Assembly: GCA_021018995.1 (NCBI GenBank)
Contig: CM037596.1
Location: forward strand, 90,527,184-90,591,183
From: Chloranthus sessilifolius
Lineage: Eukaryota; Streptophyta; Magnoliopsida; Chloranthales; Chloranthaceae
Length of the DNA: 64,000 nucleotides
Reading direction: 5' to 3'
A program made the translations under genes and the position numbers. Below, piece by piece: positions 43,935 through 55,273 of the stretch. The number at the start of each line of letters is the position of its first letter. The stretch's first letter is position 1. A model generated the notes under the pieces. That model worked only from the letters and a program-made list of their open reading frames with translations, was not told the DNA's origin and ran no database searches.

Positions 43935-44890
43935 CAACTTGTGGAGGATCGAATAATCGACTCAAATGGCTGGAAGATGATCAAGATTGTCAGGACCACA
44001 TCTTTAATGCACTGAACGATTGGTTATTCAACACATTCTATAAGTGCACTACCACTAAAGATTTTTCATATTTATTAGCGAAGAAGTATCTAATTAAAGA
44101 TAAATGTATACAGGTTTTTTCTAGTCTCTAAATATTTTTATTTCAAGATGGCTGAGAATAAATCGATTGTTGAAGAAGTTCAAGAATTACAATTTATCGT
44201 CACTGAGAAGTTTTATGTATTTAATGAAGTGTACTAGACCCGATATAGCATTTATAGTAAGGGAATTGAGTAGACTAGCAACCCAGGGTCAGAACATTGG
44301 GAAGCTATTCGTAGGGTATTGAGGTACTTGAAATGAACTATGGATTATTGTATATAATATAGTGGCAAACCTGAACTCTTAGAGCTATTTACTAGTGCTA
44401 CTTGGATTTCTAACTCCTCTTATTCAAAATTTACTAGCGAATGAATTTTTACTTTGGCAGGAGGAGCAATATCATGTGGGTCAAAAAAAATGTCTTTTTG
44501 ATTCAAGTATGAAATTAGAGTATATAACATTGTTTACAGGAACAAAAGAGACAGAGTGGTTTCGAGGCTTCATAAGACAAATTCCTTTGATATAACAAAT
44601 ATACGTAATTAATATTTATTGTGATAATAAATCTTACGGATTTCAGGTAATAAGAAATATAAAGGGAAATTAAGGCATAAAGGCATTAGATATAATATCA
44701 TTCAACAAATATTGACTGATGGGTTGATCATGTTGGACTGCATACCAACTTCAAAGATGCTTGCGCATCCGGTTACAAAAGCACTACTCAGAGATACAGT
44801 ATTTAGAACATCAAGGGGGATGGGCCTAAGACTGATATCTTTAAAGGGACAGTAGTTGAACCTCAACTTAGTAGAGTTGGAGATCTCAAA
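43935..44890 (+). pseudogene. Ty1/copia deletion derivative: gag fused to RNase H
   Basis: Gag part: KWLEDDQDCQDHIFNALNDW, LFNTFYKCTTTKDFSYLLA and MAENKSIVEEVQELQFIV (UBN2-type copia gag). At about 44208 it jumps to the RT/RNase H end: FMYLMKCTRPDIAFIVRELS, EHWEAIRRVLRYLK, ISCGSKK and TGTKETEWFR. The typical copia C-terminus follows, DGLIMLDCIPTSKMLAHPVT then FRTSRGMGL. Zinc knuckle, protease, integrase and most of RT are missing. Stops and frame shifts are present. Confidence 0.85.
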
Positions 44891-44958
44891 TCCAAAGTTC
44901 AACGGGATAAGAAACTACTTCATGACCCTTGAAAGTGCACAAATGTATGTTACCTATT

Positions 44959-47419
44959 TGTAGACACCCCCATTTTGCCCTCTCAGAGTATACGAATTCA
45001 TTTGGTCAACCTTTAACCTCAACCCTAATGTGGGACCATGCACTAGAATAATAGTACATGACTGAACACAGGCTGAAATAATAGCTATGTGGCTCATATC
45101 CCCATGTAGGGAGACTATATACTAAAATAATAGTCTCGCATTTCATACTAGAGACCAGACCCGGACAACCCCGAATTTTGCGCCTGAAATCCCCCGCGTA
45201 ATTTGATTGCACGCAAAACCACACACGCACAATTAGTCCCCCTCTTAGACCAAACTTCCTTTTCCAGACCATCTCGAGACTCGATCATGCACCTAGAACC
45301 AGATGCGCGATAGGATTGAGCGCCCCACCACCGGCGCGCAATTGGCCTACGCCCGACCTAGCCTCACTGTCCCCAAGCTTCCTTGATTAAATGCTTCAGA
45401 AGAGACGCTTAATCAGATTTCACACTCGACACCATGCACTCAATTAGTTCTAACATGATTAGGACTGGAAAACTCACTGAGCAAGTCAGCCGGTCACTCA
45501 CTGAGTCAGTGACCGACTCAAAGCGATTAAGCATCGGGAGACCGGCGCGCAATTCAATTAAACGGCTGAAACAGAGCGTTTAATTAGAGAAAAACCTATA
45601 AAAGATTTTTTTTTTTTTAATTAGACACACACAACACAAGATGGCTTGGGATTTCGAAACCAGAGAACTCCGAGGACAAACCCATAGAGCAACCTAGTCA
45701 TGATCTCGCGATTCAAGCTTCGAATCTTCAAGATTTCTCTCCGTAGCCCCGACCCCCTAGGTAAGGATTTAATTTTTTAATTCATAACCGTAACTTCCAA
45801 TCTCTAGATTTAGGAATTCTATTAGTTTTACTTTCAGTCTTAGACCGTAGCACCCCCTTTTCGAACCGAAATTCTTTATATCTGGTTCTAGTTCTCTGTT
45901 TTTAGAGCCAGTCCTTAATTTGATGGATCGACACACCGATCCTAGACTTTAATTCTGTTCTAAAATCTTAATTTTCACTCTTATCATTAATTTCTGGTTC
46001 TAGGTTTTAGACCCTAGAACCAGTCCTTAATCATACAGTCGAATTTTCTGATTTCGGACCCTAATTCAGTCCTAAAAATTTAAATTATAGTTTTAATTCC
46101 CTATTTTAATACCTTCAAAAATCCTAAATATTAATTTTAGTTTCTATAATTCTCGTTCCTAATTCTATTCATAATTATCATTCCGAAATCAACTCTGAAA
46201 AGCGTAAAAATACTATTTCGCGGTCTAAAATCTCATTTATCTTCAATCTTAGCCACCCGATTTGCCCAAGGGAGCTTACAGAGGGTACTCGGAAATGAGG
46301 CCAATCCTCCTTAGCATAGCGGGCCCCAACCCCCCTGTTTTTAGAATTTTAGAATTAATTAATTGGTTTAATTAGTTTTTATTTAGACATAATTGATTAA
46401 TTGCATTAATTAGGTTTTAATACAATTACTCAATTGCTTTAATTAGACTTTTTTTAGTTTAGTTAATCAATTGCTTTAATCAGAATTTTAGGAAATTCAG
46501 TTTATTTATGACTAATTATACTTTGCTATAATTAATGCATTGATTATTATGATTCTAGAAAAACTAGTTCTCTTATTTCAATTAGTATTTCTAGTAAAAG
46601 TTAATTCATTGCTTTAATTAGAGCTCTAGTAAAAAAAATCAGTCCTTTTATTTCAATTAAAATTATAGTAGAATCGTTATAATTGTTTCAGTTAAAATCT
46701 TAGTAAAATCAGTGCACTTGCTTTAATTAGAATTGCAGCACAATTAGTATACTTGCTTTGCTTAGAATCCCAGTATAATTAGCATGCTTGATTTAATTAG
46801 AGTTCTATTAGAATTAATATATTTGCATTCCTAGTAGAATTAGGAGACTGATGTTAATTGGACGTTTGGTAGTATTAGGACACTAAATTAATTAGAATTC
46901 TAATAAGATTAGGAAACTAATATTAATTAGACTTCTAATAGGATTAAAACACTAAATTAATGGGACTTCTAACAAGATTAGGAAACTAAGACTGATTAGA
47001 CTCCTGTTAGTATTAGAATACTAGAATAACTCACTATAATAAACCCGTATAACTAAAGATAATAATAGAATTGGGAAATCTGAACTGACCAGAGCCACAA
47101 TGATAACAGAGGAAGCAAAAAAAAAGGAAAACTAAACTATCTAAATCATAAAAAGAGGCATTGCTGCTGACGTTCGCAGGCGGACAATTCAGTATAGAAG
47201 TAACTCACACCTGCTCTATAGCGTGATCATTGACATGTTGCAAGGTCGATAAATATCTGTAGCTGACGATCGCAACAAACTAGGAATCCTCCTAGAAAAC
47301 CCTTTTTATTTATTACCTCCCCCATTCCAAACACTGCATCGCTAGAGTCTACCTGGATAGAATTAGAGCCACTAATTCAATGGGAACCAAGAGGAAGCCA
47401 GAAAAAATGCACACCAACA
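44959..47419 (+). repeat. Tat-B solo LTR with perfect TSD
   Basis: TGTAGACACCCCC ... ACACCAACA, 2461 bp, flanked by CTATT (44954-44958) and CTATT (47420-47424). Related to 40788-43579 but with only three to four hairpin units (about 45028-45150). TATAAAAG at 45597-45604. Inserted 3' of the copia coding remnant. Confidence 0.95.
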
Positions 47420-47424
47420 CTATT

Positions 47425-48670
47425 GGTCATCCCTATGGTGTTAAATGTCATACACATCTCTTGTAACGTGAGAGGGTGAGTTTAACTCTTAAAGATTTTG
47501 TAGGTATTCATTGGCTAGGGTGATAAAGTAGTTACATGTAACAATTGTGAGCTTGTTACACTGCTAGAGATAAATACAGGTCTGATCAGGCATATGCCTA
47601 CCATAGGACATAAAAGATCTAGGTAGTGTGTGGTCAAACCTGATAAAACAATAAGATTTGGTGGTCCCGTAACTGTTAACAACATTCGATCATGCAGGGA
47701 GTTAAATCATAGACACAAATTTTATTCTAAACGATATATATATGGGGTACACTTGACATTTGAACCCAGCAAATATAAGGAAGAAAATATTTGAACAGGT
47801 ATACATGCATCACACGTGAATTTAGACCCCAACTATCCCGTTGGTATAATAGCTTTACACTTAACCAAAGCCTTGGTTGGGCTTATATGGCTATACAAGG
47901 GCTGTACAAGAGCAAGTGTAAAGCAAAGCTTTGGTTTGGCTTATATGGCTGTACAAGAGCAAGGTAGTGCCAGCTTTGCATGAGAGTCTAGCTTTGTTTT
48001 ATCTTTACTGCTATACATTTATAAATGGAGTAGTAGCTTTGCAAGGACTCTTAGCTTAAAAGACCTTATAAGCTCCTTGCCTCCGCTTTTGACTACATGA
48101 TGGTGTGAGTCAACATGCAAAGCATGCATGCAAACTGCAACTAGACTAGTATAAAAGGTAGAGGAACCTCCTTCTTCTTCCTACTTCTGCTGAATCCTTT
48201 GGCAACTTCTATCGCATACAGCCAACAGCTAGCAAACATAACCTCAGAAAATCAAAATTTTAACTCTACTGCTACCCTTGTACACCTCTGGGTTTCCAAC
48301 CCGTAGAACTATAGCTCACGTGGCTTGAGATTCAAGCAGGAGATTTTAGAGACAACCTTGGTCTCAATGAACTTCGCACATCTCTGATTTTTATACACGC
48401 TTGGCGAATGCATATCCCAACACCAATTCGGCACCGTCCTACCAGTATGCTATTTCATTTTCATTGGATCCGTTCTCCAAAACCATAAAAGTCTATGGTA
48501 GCAATTCGATGAGATCGAATTGGTAGCACTTAGACAAAACCATTCACTCTTTCATGTTGAACAACATAGGATATCCCATGCCAAATTACTGCTGAAATGA
48601 ATATATATAGGAGATATCTATAGATAATAGGAGATATATATATATAATCCAAGGCATATAAGAAAGAACA
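47425..48670 (+). other. Right flank of copia remnant, possible copia 3' LTR
   Basis: No coding signal. Contains a duplicated block (AGCTTTGGTTTGGCTTATAT and GCCTTGGTTGGGCTTATATG, about 47868-47955) and a plausible promoter TATAAAAG at about 48151 followed by CTTCTTCTTCC. Placed after the copia C-terminus, this is where a 3' LTR is expected, but I cannot define its ends. Left part of Element 5's LTR may begin in 48420-48670. Confidence 0.35.
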
Positions 48671-48715
48671 CCACGGCAAGCAAGGCTTGCCGTGGTAACC
48701 TCACAAGGTTGCCAC
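48671..48715. other. Palindromes at the Element 2 insertion site
   Basis: CCACGGCAAG / CTTGCCGTGG (48671-48695, 10 of 10 pairs, 5-base loop), then AGGTTGCCAC. On the other side of Element 2 the sequence resumes GCCGCGGCAACCCT and GGCTTGCCGAGGCAAGC. Confidence 0.85.
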
Positions 48716-50863
48716 TGTGACGACCCGACTTTTTGAATCCCTAAGGTATAGGAAAGGCCGGTTCATCAACTTACTGATTTCTCAATAAGCTGTAATCAAA
48801 CAGAAGCCGACAGCATAACAGGACAAAACATAAGCAAAACTAAAATAATCATAGATAAAAGATCATATCAAAATATATCACCAAAAGGAACCAGGAAGAA
48901 CCACCGGTGATGGCCAATCCAAACACCAAAAATAGTGGTTCCTCAAGTGATATCCAAAAAGACAAAACAATGGCCTAGGGCCCAATATTCAAATAATTAT
49001 AAACCAAAAGTACCAAATGAACGAATCCAGATCAAGGAAAGAATTCCTCTACTGGGGTCTCCAATTCCTCCTCAAGAATATAGTCGGAGTCTTCCAAATC
49101 CAGATCTTCAGATCCCAAGTCATTCTCAGCACCTGTGACGTATAGTCCGGGTGAGCTAACATCGAAGCTCAATAGAGGAAGCATATCCATTTACATTTTA
49201 TCATAAGTAAAGGTTTTTCAAAGACAAAATCGGATCAGATATGGTTTTCAAAAATTGTATTGATGTCTAAATTCTAATTCTAAAACAGCAAGCCAAAAGT
49301 GATTCAATAGGTCTGATGTTATGATATTTTCAAATTCAAAATTAAACATGCTTCATATCTTAAAATTTATAACTTAATTTTATCTCCCAAATTACATATA
49401 GCATGAGAGCGAGAGTATTATCGATGGGAAACCCTACTGGCCATCGTCATTTATGAACCCTTTTTCGGAAGTGCAACAAGCCTCTACGTAATGAGGGCAA
49501 CTTGCGCCAAACTAAAAATTACCGTCAACACGGTTGGTAGGATCTAGGGTTTCATTCGTATGTGCCTAAAATCAAATGCAATGTTAAACATATCATATGC
49601 TATGTAATTAATACATTTTTTAGATTTTCGAAGTTTTAAATTCAAAGTTCACATTCAAATATGAGGTTCGAAAGTTCAAATTTCTGAGTTCTTATATCAA
49701 AGTTTCAGAGTTCTTAATCATGCCAGGTTTATCAAAATTCAGATTTCAATGCTTGCAACAAATAACCCAAAACTTATATTATAATGCAAATTAGGTTTAG
49801 GGTCCCCTACCTCGACTTAGTTCGATCCAAACACATGCAAAGCAGTCCTCACCATGGACTCCTATCACAAAACCTACATTAATTAACACCCAAGGTGTTA
49901 ATTATGTTAAAAAAAAATCAACCAAAAGACTCCCCAAACAATTTCCAAAAGTTTCCAAAAATAAAAAAAAACAGGGCAAAATTCGACCCTCGAATTTATA
50001 TTCGATGGTCGAATTTTAAATTCGATGGTCGAAAATAAATTTGACCCTCAAATTCCCAAAGTTTCATCAGGCTATAAAAACCCAAATTCGACCCTCGAAT
50101 TTCTCCAGGTCTGTGGTTTTCAAATTTTGTTCTTCTTTCATGCTTTCTTCCATCCAAACATCAAAGCTGTTTGTCTAATCTATCAAAACCCATATCAAAA
50201 TTATACTAAGCATATATTTAACCAAATCAAAGGAGTGTAAAGGCCTACCTCTTAAAGTTAGATCCCTTGGCTCCCGTTGCACCAATTTCAAGCACCAGAA
50301 CAAACCACAAGGTTCAATTGGCTTGGATTTCCAAGTCAGTCCATCACAAAGTTGCTTCAAGAGCAATCGACCAAAACTCACACAGAACTATCCACTCTCT
50401 CCTATCTCTCTCTCTCAATACATTTAACGGATCAGAAATATAATACAAGGCTATTCAATAGTTGAGATGGGGAGAGGGATTCTAACTCTCAAAGGATCTA
50501 AAGATCAAAACAAGGAGGCAAGGGTTGCAAAGGGTTCAAATTCATACGTGAGGGAGGAAGATACAACTTCTCCTCCACTCTTCCCTCTTATAATAATAAT
50601 TTGCAACCCAATAATATCTAGATTTTTGTGATTATAACTCTATCTACTTAACTTGAAACTATTTCCGATGTTAAGCGCATATACTAGACTTAGAGTGTAA
50701 GTTACCAAAAACAAAACTAACACAAGTCCGAAATAGAAAATCCTTTGACCACATCTCTCATCATACCCTAAGCTACCCAAATAACTCAAACTCGTCCAGT
50801 AAATTCTCCGGGCATGCTTACCGAGGTAACCGAAATCAGGTCTAAAATATCAGGGATATTACA
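48716..50863 (-). repeat. 3' LTR of Element 2
   Basis: TGTAATATCCCTGATATT ... GGGTCGTCACA on the minus strand. Contains the acidic frame (49032-49175), TTCGA palindromes (about 49980-50110) and TATA-like TATTATAAGAGG at about 50586. Confidence 0.92.
49032..49175 (-). CDS. LTR-embedded acidic reading frame, copy C
   Basis: 47 codons open: LLSFDVSSPGLYVTGAEN at the start, SEDLDLEDSDYILEEE, end TPVEEFFP-stop. No ATG. Compared with copy A many third positions differ while residues stay the same. Confidence 0.45.
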   Translation of the reverse strand, partial: LLSFDVSSPGLYVTGAENDLGSEDLDLEDSDYILEEELETPVEEFFP

Positions 50864-50878
50864 TTCTCCCCTCCTTAG
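50864..50878 (-). promoter_or_regulatory. Polypurine tract of Element 2
   Basis: CTAAGGAGGGGAGAA next to TGTAATATCCC (minus strand). Confidence 0.9.
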
Positions 50879-51539
50879 AAATTTTCGTCCGCGAAAATGT
50901 AAAAGACACACCAACAGGTTGAGAAAGAAAACCCACCTGTAGTACAAAGCCGGAATGCAAAGGTAACCCACAAAGCGAAAACAAAGAGAAATACATGGGT
51001 CATAGTACGATGGCCTCACAGGGCACGCAAGTCAAGGGATGGGATCCGTAGTAACCTGGATGTACTACATGTGGACCCGAAGGGCCATAGTGGATTGCAT
51101 CCATACATGGATGCCTACTCCCGGAGTGTCACGTGCCGGGAAACAACCTCACCGTGACGCATGGTGAACGAACGGCTAAGGATAAAACCAGAGGCCAAAA
51201 CAAAATGCCAAGACAAAGAGCAATCCAAGCGAAAGGCCACCCACATGAAAAGAACCCAGACACAGAACTCAAAGGTAAAACAGCCATAAACATAATCGCA
51301 TAAACCATAAACCATCCCGGATAGGAGGCAACCACAGATGCACATGTCAAGCATACATAGAAAGGATAATCCATATACAACAAGAACAATGCTAACCATC
51401 AAAAGATACAACCAAAAAGTTAGAAAAAGAGCAATGGTAGAACCACCAGGTTCCACATAATCCATCAATCATAAAATAAGTACAGTCTCAACAAAAAAAT
51501 AGATTGTAAAAGAAAAGCCATAAGGCCACCCCAGCAGAC
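50879..51539 (-). other. Non-coding 3' region between extra ORF and PPT, Element 2
   Basis: Homologous to 10401-11133. An open, hydrophobic 117-codon frame (51115-51468) exists, but its Element 1 counterpart is interrupted and the strand is T-rich, so it is not called a gene. Confidence 0.6.
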
Positions 51540-52861
51540 CTAATCCTCCCGATCCACATCGGACCCAGCAGCCTGAGGATCAGTAGCGTCATCACCATCA
51601 TCATCAGCTTCATCAGCATCATCATCATCCCCCACATCCAGATGGAGACCGTCACTAGTGCCAGAGGTAGAAGCGGGGTGTACCGATGCTCAAATGTCGG
51701 CCATATAAGTCGCGTAATCGGCAGGAAATGCATGTTGCATCAAATATGTGAGCGCCCCCCCGTGTATCTGCAACTCCTTGCACATAGAGCTCGTATGCTG
51801 AGTCAGCTCCTGAATCTGCTGACTCATAGTAGTCATTTGACGTGTGAACTCTGACAAGGTGAGTACATCAGTTGGTGGGGGCTGGTCCGTCTCAGGAGCG
51901 ACAGGCTCTGCAACTGGGTGCTCAGCCTCTTCCTCATCATCCTCATTAGGAACCACCGCACCCTTCGGAGCCTTGATCAATCGACTGTAGGTCCTACCCC
52001 AATTCACTAAGTTATAATATTTGAGATTGGCGGTGGATCGTGGCTCAATAGGGGGAATCTCATAAGCTGGTCCCGCTCTATAATTTTCAATCATAACAGA
52101 GATCAAGTGAGCATATGGAATGCCCTTTGCCAGTGTCTTCACTTTCTTTCCCATTTTCTCACGCGCCTTAATAATACCCTTAAAAATGATTTCTGGGGCA
52201 TTGAACCAACATTCTTTAAATGTTGCAAACAAAATCTGTTCAATGGGGCCCCGGCGTTCCAATCTATGCCCAAAAGGGTAAAGGGTGGCCTTAAAAATCA
52301 CATCTAAAATCCACATGGTCTCGGGGATCGCCTTGCCGGACCCATGTTTACCTTGGGTCATTTATGCCATGACCTCCTGAACTGAGACAGATTTAGGGCA
52401 GGGAGGAGCCAAACCCATAGTCAGTGAGTGTTTGGTCGGGCATCACATTGCCATGGCAATATCATCAAGGTCAAAGGCGTATTCCCGACCGTCAATGGTG
52501 GTGTAGATTTCTTGCCGTCCTCCCTTCGCATACGCTGATAGAATAAGCGTACTAAGCGAGGATAGAAGTGCTCATGGAAAGGTTACAGCAGAGAGGTTAG
52601 TTGGGATTTTTCTAGATATTCCGAAGCCGACTGGGTCGAGGCTTGCTGATCGAAAAGTTCGGGATCGAAGATCCATTCCTCAGCAAACCCCTTAATACCC
52701 CAAAATGAAATGGGATGCTCACAGATTTGTGGGGGCATGGGTGGAACAACGGTTGGAACCGGCTGTGGTGGGGGCTGTGGAGGTTGGCTTGAAGACCCAG
52801 CCTTAGAAGCTAGTCTCTTGGATGTAGGAACACGAACAGGGGTCTGTTTCTTAGGCCCCAT
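51540..52861 (-). pseudogene. Extra ORF of Element 2, 'putative plant transposon protein' type
   Basis: ATG at 52861 (MGPKKQTPVRVPTSKRLASK), original stop at 51540. Better preserved in its second half: LDVIFKATLYPFGHRLERR, KTLAKGIPYAHLISVMIENY, RAGPAYEIPP, an acidic linker NEDDEEEAEH, then a probable coiled coil TTMSQQIQELTQHTSSM and ALTYLMQHAFPADYATYMAD. Damage: a stop after SQLTSLL (52583), a one-base deletion near 52510, and CGA to TGA near 51690. The protein shares its layout with Element 1's copy over the whole length, so it belonged to the family's common ancestor. Confidence 0.72.
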
Positions 52862-53640
52862 AATAAAATGCCAGAAGGACAACACAAAGTGCAGAAATTT
52901 AAACCACAAATCCACAAAAATTAGAGGGTTTTACCTCTTGAAATGCCCCCAAATTGGTTGCCAATGCTTGCAATCCAAGCCCAAAGCCAATCTAAGTTGA
53001 ATCCTCCTTGGTATCAGCCAAAAATGTGGAAGAAAACACAAGAAACCCCCAAAATCTGCAAACTCTAGCCTCTGGTTGCAAAAGCCCGAATGCCCAAACC
53101 TCAAAAATAGAACCCTACTTAACCCGACAAATTCGACCCTCGATTTCAAATTCGATGGTCGAATTTCAATTCGCCCCTCGAATTCCCCAAAAGTTTGTTA
53201 GGCAGCATTTTTGGCCCAAACTGCCTAACTACTGTTCATCCAAAATCGACCCTCCATTTGAAATTTTGATCCTCGATTTTCTCGACTTCTGTTTTCCTTT
53301 AAAAATTCAAAAATTTTATGTGTTGGTACATTGCCTTGGGCCGAATTGACTTCCTTTGAGCCCTTTTTTATGTTAAACATGGAATTCGACTATACCGCAA
53401 GTACAAAACCATAATGTAGCTTATAAAATGAACCAAAGCAATTAAAATTGGGCCCGGTTAATTCACAGGTTCATTAGTGAGAGTAACCACTCACATGCAA
53501 ATAGAAATTTCTGAAATATATTTATCGTTATGAAGTAGGAAATATCGAAGTTATCACACATAAATTGATACAGACATTAAAATATTACATTGTACCTCAA
53601 AAAATTATAGTCTGGGATAAGTGCATTGAAAATTCTAAAT
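52862..53640 (-). other. Spacer upstream of extra ORF with TTCGA palindromes, Element 2
   Basis: Non-coding. TTCGACCCTCGAA / TTCGATGGTCGAA units at about 53130-53170 with further degenerate ones to about 53290. The order of units and neighbouring blocks (CCCCAAAAGTTTGTTAGGC) resembles 49980-50115 in the LTR. Confidence 0.75.
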
Positions 53641-55261
53641 TTTCGTACATCCAATATACAATTTCCCTAAAAATTCAAGCAAAAAGGTTCTTGAATTGCT
53701 TTTGAGCTCACTTCGCCCAGTGTGCTTCTCCGTCAGATGATTTCGCCATCGTACGAGGATCAAAGGAATCCTCTTAGTACATAGGATCTGCTCCTTGCGA
53801 TCCAAAATCTGTATCGGGTCCTCGATCACCGTCAAACCATCCTGAAGCTCAATGGGTTGGTAATCAAGCACGTGAGTCGGGTCGCGTATGTATTTGCGTA
53901 GCATGGACACATGAAAGACGTTGTGAATGCTGGATAATTACGGCAGTAGCGTCACTCGGTATGCAACCTCTCCGACTCGACCTAATTTCTCGAAAGGCCC
54001 AACGTACTGAGGACTCAGTTTCCCTCGTTTGCCGAATGGCATAACGCCCTTCGTAGGTGAGATTCAAATAAACATATGGTCATTTGACCTGAAAGGTATG
54101 TGTTAGCGACAATTTTATCGTGGAAAGACATATTAATTGAAGAAATGCACATAAGCTTATGTAAGCTTACCTGAAAATCCACATGTTGCCGCTTGAGATC
54201 AGCGTAGCTCTTCTGACGACTCTGAGCTACACGTAGTCTCTCGCGAATCAACCGAACTGTCTCGGTCATATGCTCTACAATCTCAGGTCCGATAATGAGC
54301 TTCTCACCCACTTCTTCCCAGTTTAGTGGAGACCTGCATCGCCGCCCATATAAAGCCTCGAATGGTGCGATACCGATGCTAGCTTGGAAGCTATTATTGT
54401 AAGTAAACTCGATCAGAGGTAAGTGTTGGTCCCATGACCCGTGAAAATCCAACATGCAAGTGCGTAGCATGTCCTCAATGATCTGATTCACTCACTCAGT
54501 CTGGCCATAGGTCTGTGGGTGAAATGTTGAGCTAAAGTCGAGACGAGAACCCATTCCTTCTTGAAACCGTTGCCAAAACTGCAAAGTAAACAACGGATCC
54601 CTGTCGGACACAATACTAGTCGGTATACCATGCAGTCGAATGATCTCCTTGAGGTATAACTCTGCAAGTCTACTAGCGGTATATGTCGTACTGTACGGTA
54701 GGAAATGAGCAGACTTGGTTAACCAATCTATAATGACTCAGATGGCATTGTTCTTCCTCAGTGTTTTCGGCAAACCCAGGATAAAGTCCATTGAAATGGC
54801 TTCCCATTCCACTCTGGTACAGGTAAAGGTTGCAATAACCCTGCTGGATTTTGATGATCAACCTTAACCTGCTGACAAATCAAGCATCGTGATACGTACT
54901 CAGCGACGTCGCATTTCAAACCTCGCCACCAGAAACTCTTCATTAAATCCTGATTCATCTTGGTGCTACCAGGATGTATGGCATACATCGATTTGTGAGC
55001 CTCTTCCAAAATAGTGTCTCGAAGCTCAGTACTCGTCGGTACACATACTCGGTCTCGAAACAATAACGTCCCATCTACTCGAATGGAGAAGCCCTTCTTC
55101 CTTCCATTAAGCACATCTTGCCTAATCGCCATAAGCTCATCGTCTGTCATTTGAAGCTTCCTGATATTCTCGAAGAGCATAAGGCACAGTACTAGTGTAG
55201 CCATCAATGCTCCCGAGCCTTTGACATCAAACCGTGAGCTGCCCAAAGCTATATCTTTCAA
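53641..55261 (-). pseudogene. Integrase and chromodomain of Element 2
   Basis: Zinc finger: EEAHKSMYAIHPGSTK (H89, H96 of the 55261 frame) and SRCLICQQ (C126, C129). Core: IVSDRDPLFTLQFWQRF and TFHPQTYGQTE-stop, retaining D and E. Then [19 protein letters not shown] and YGRRCRSPLNWEEVGE. Chromodomain region: MSMLRKYIRDPTHVLDYQ, IQILDRKEQILCTKRIPL, LVRWRNHLTEK, after which the frame slips and EEATW is lost. A one-base deletion after VPEWN breaks the frame at about 54808. Intron-like gap at 54089-54170. Confidence 0.86.
54089..54170 (-). other. Intron-like insertion in integrase, Element 2 (82 bp)
   Basis: Exon end GTGGATTTTCAG, donor GTAAGCTTACATAAGC, acceptor CACATACCTTTCAG, then GTCAAATGACCATATG. 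The length is not a multiple of three. The same site as in Element 1. Confidence 0.78.
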
Positions 55262-55273
55262 GAGCTTCCATCT

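Noticed and set aside
51115..51468. Hydrophobic 117-codon frame after the extra ORF, env-like by position
   Set aside because: The homologous stretch in Element 1 (10763-11050) is interrupted and the hydrophobic pattern follows from T-rich composition; no signal peptide-plus-TM layout conserved in one frame.
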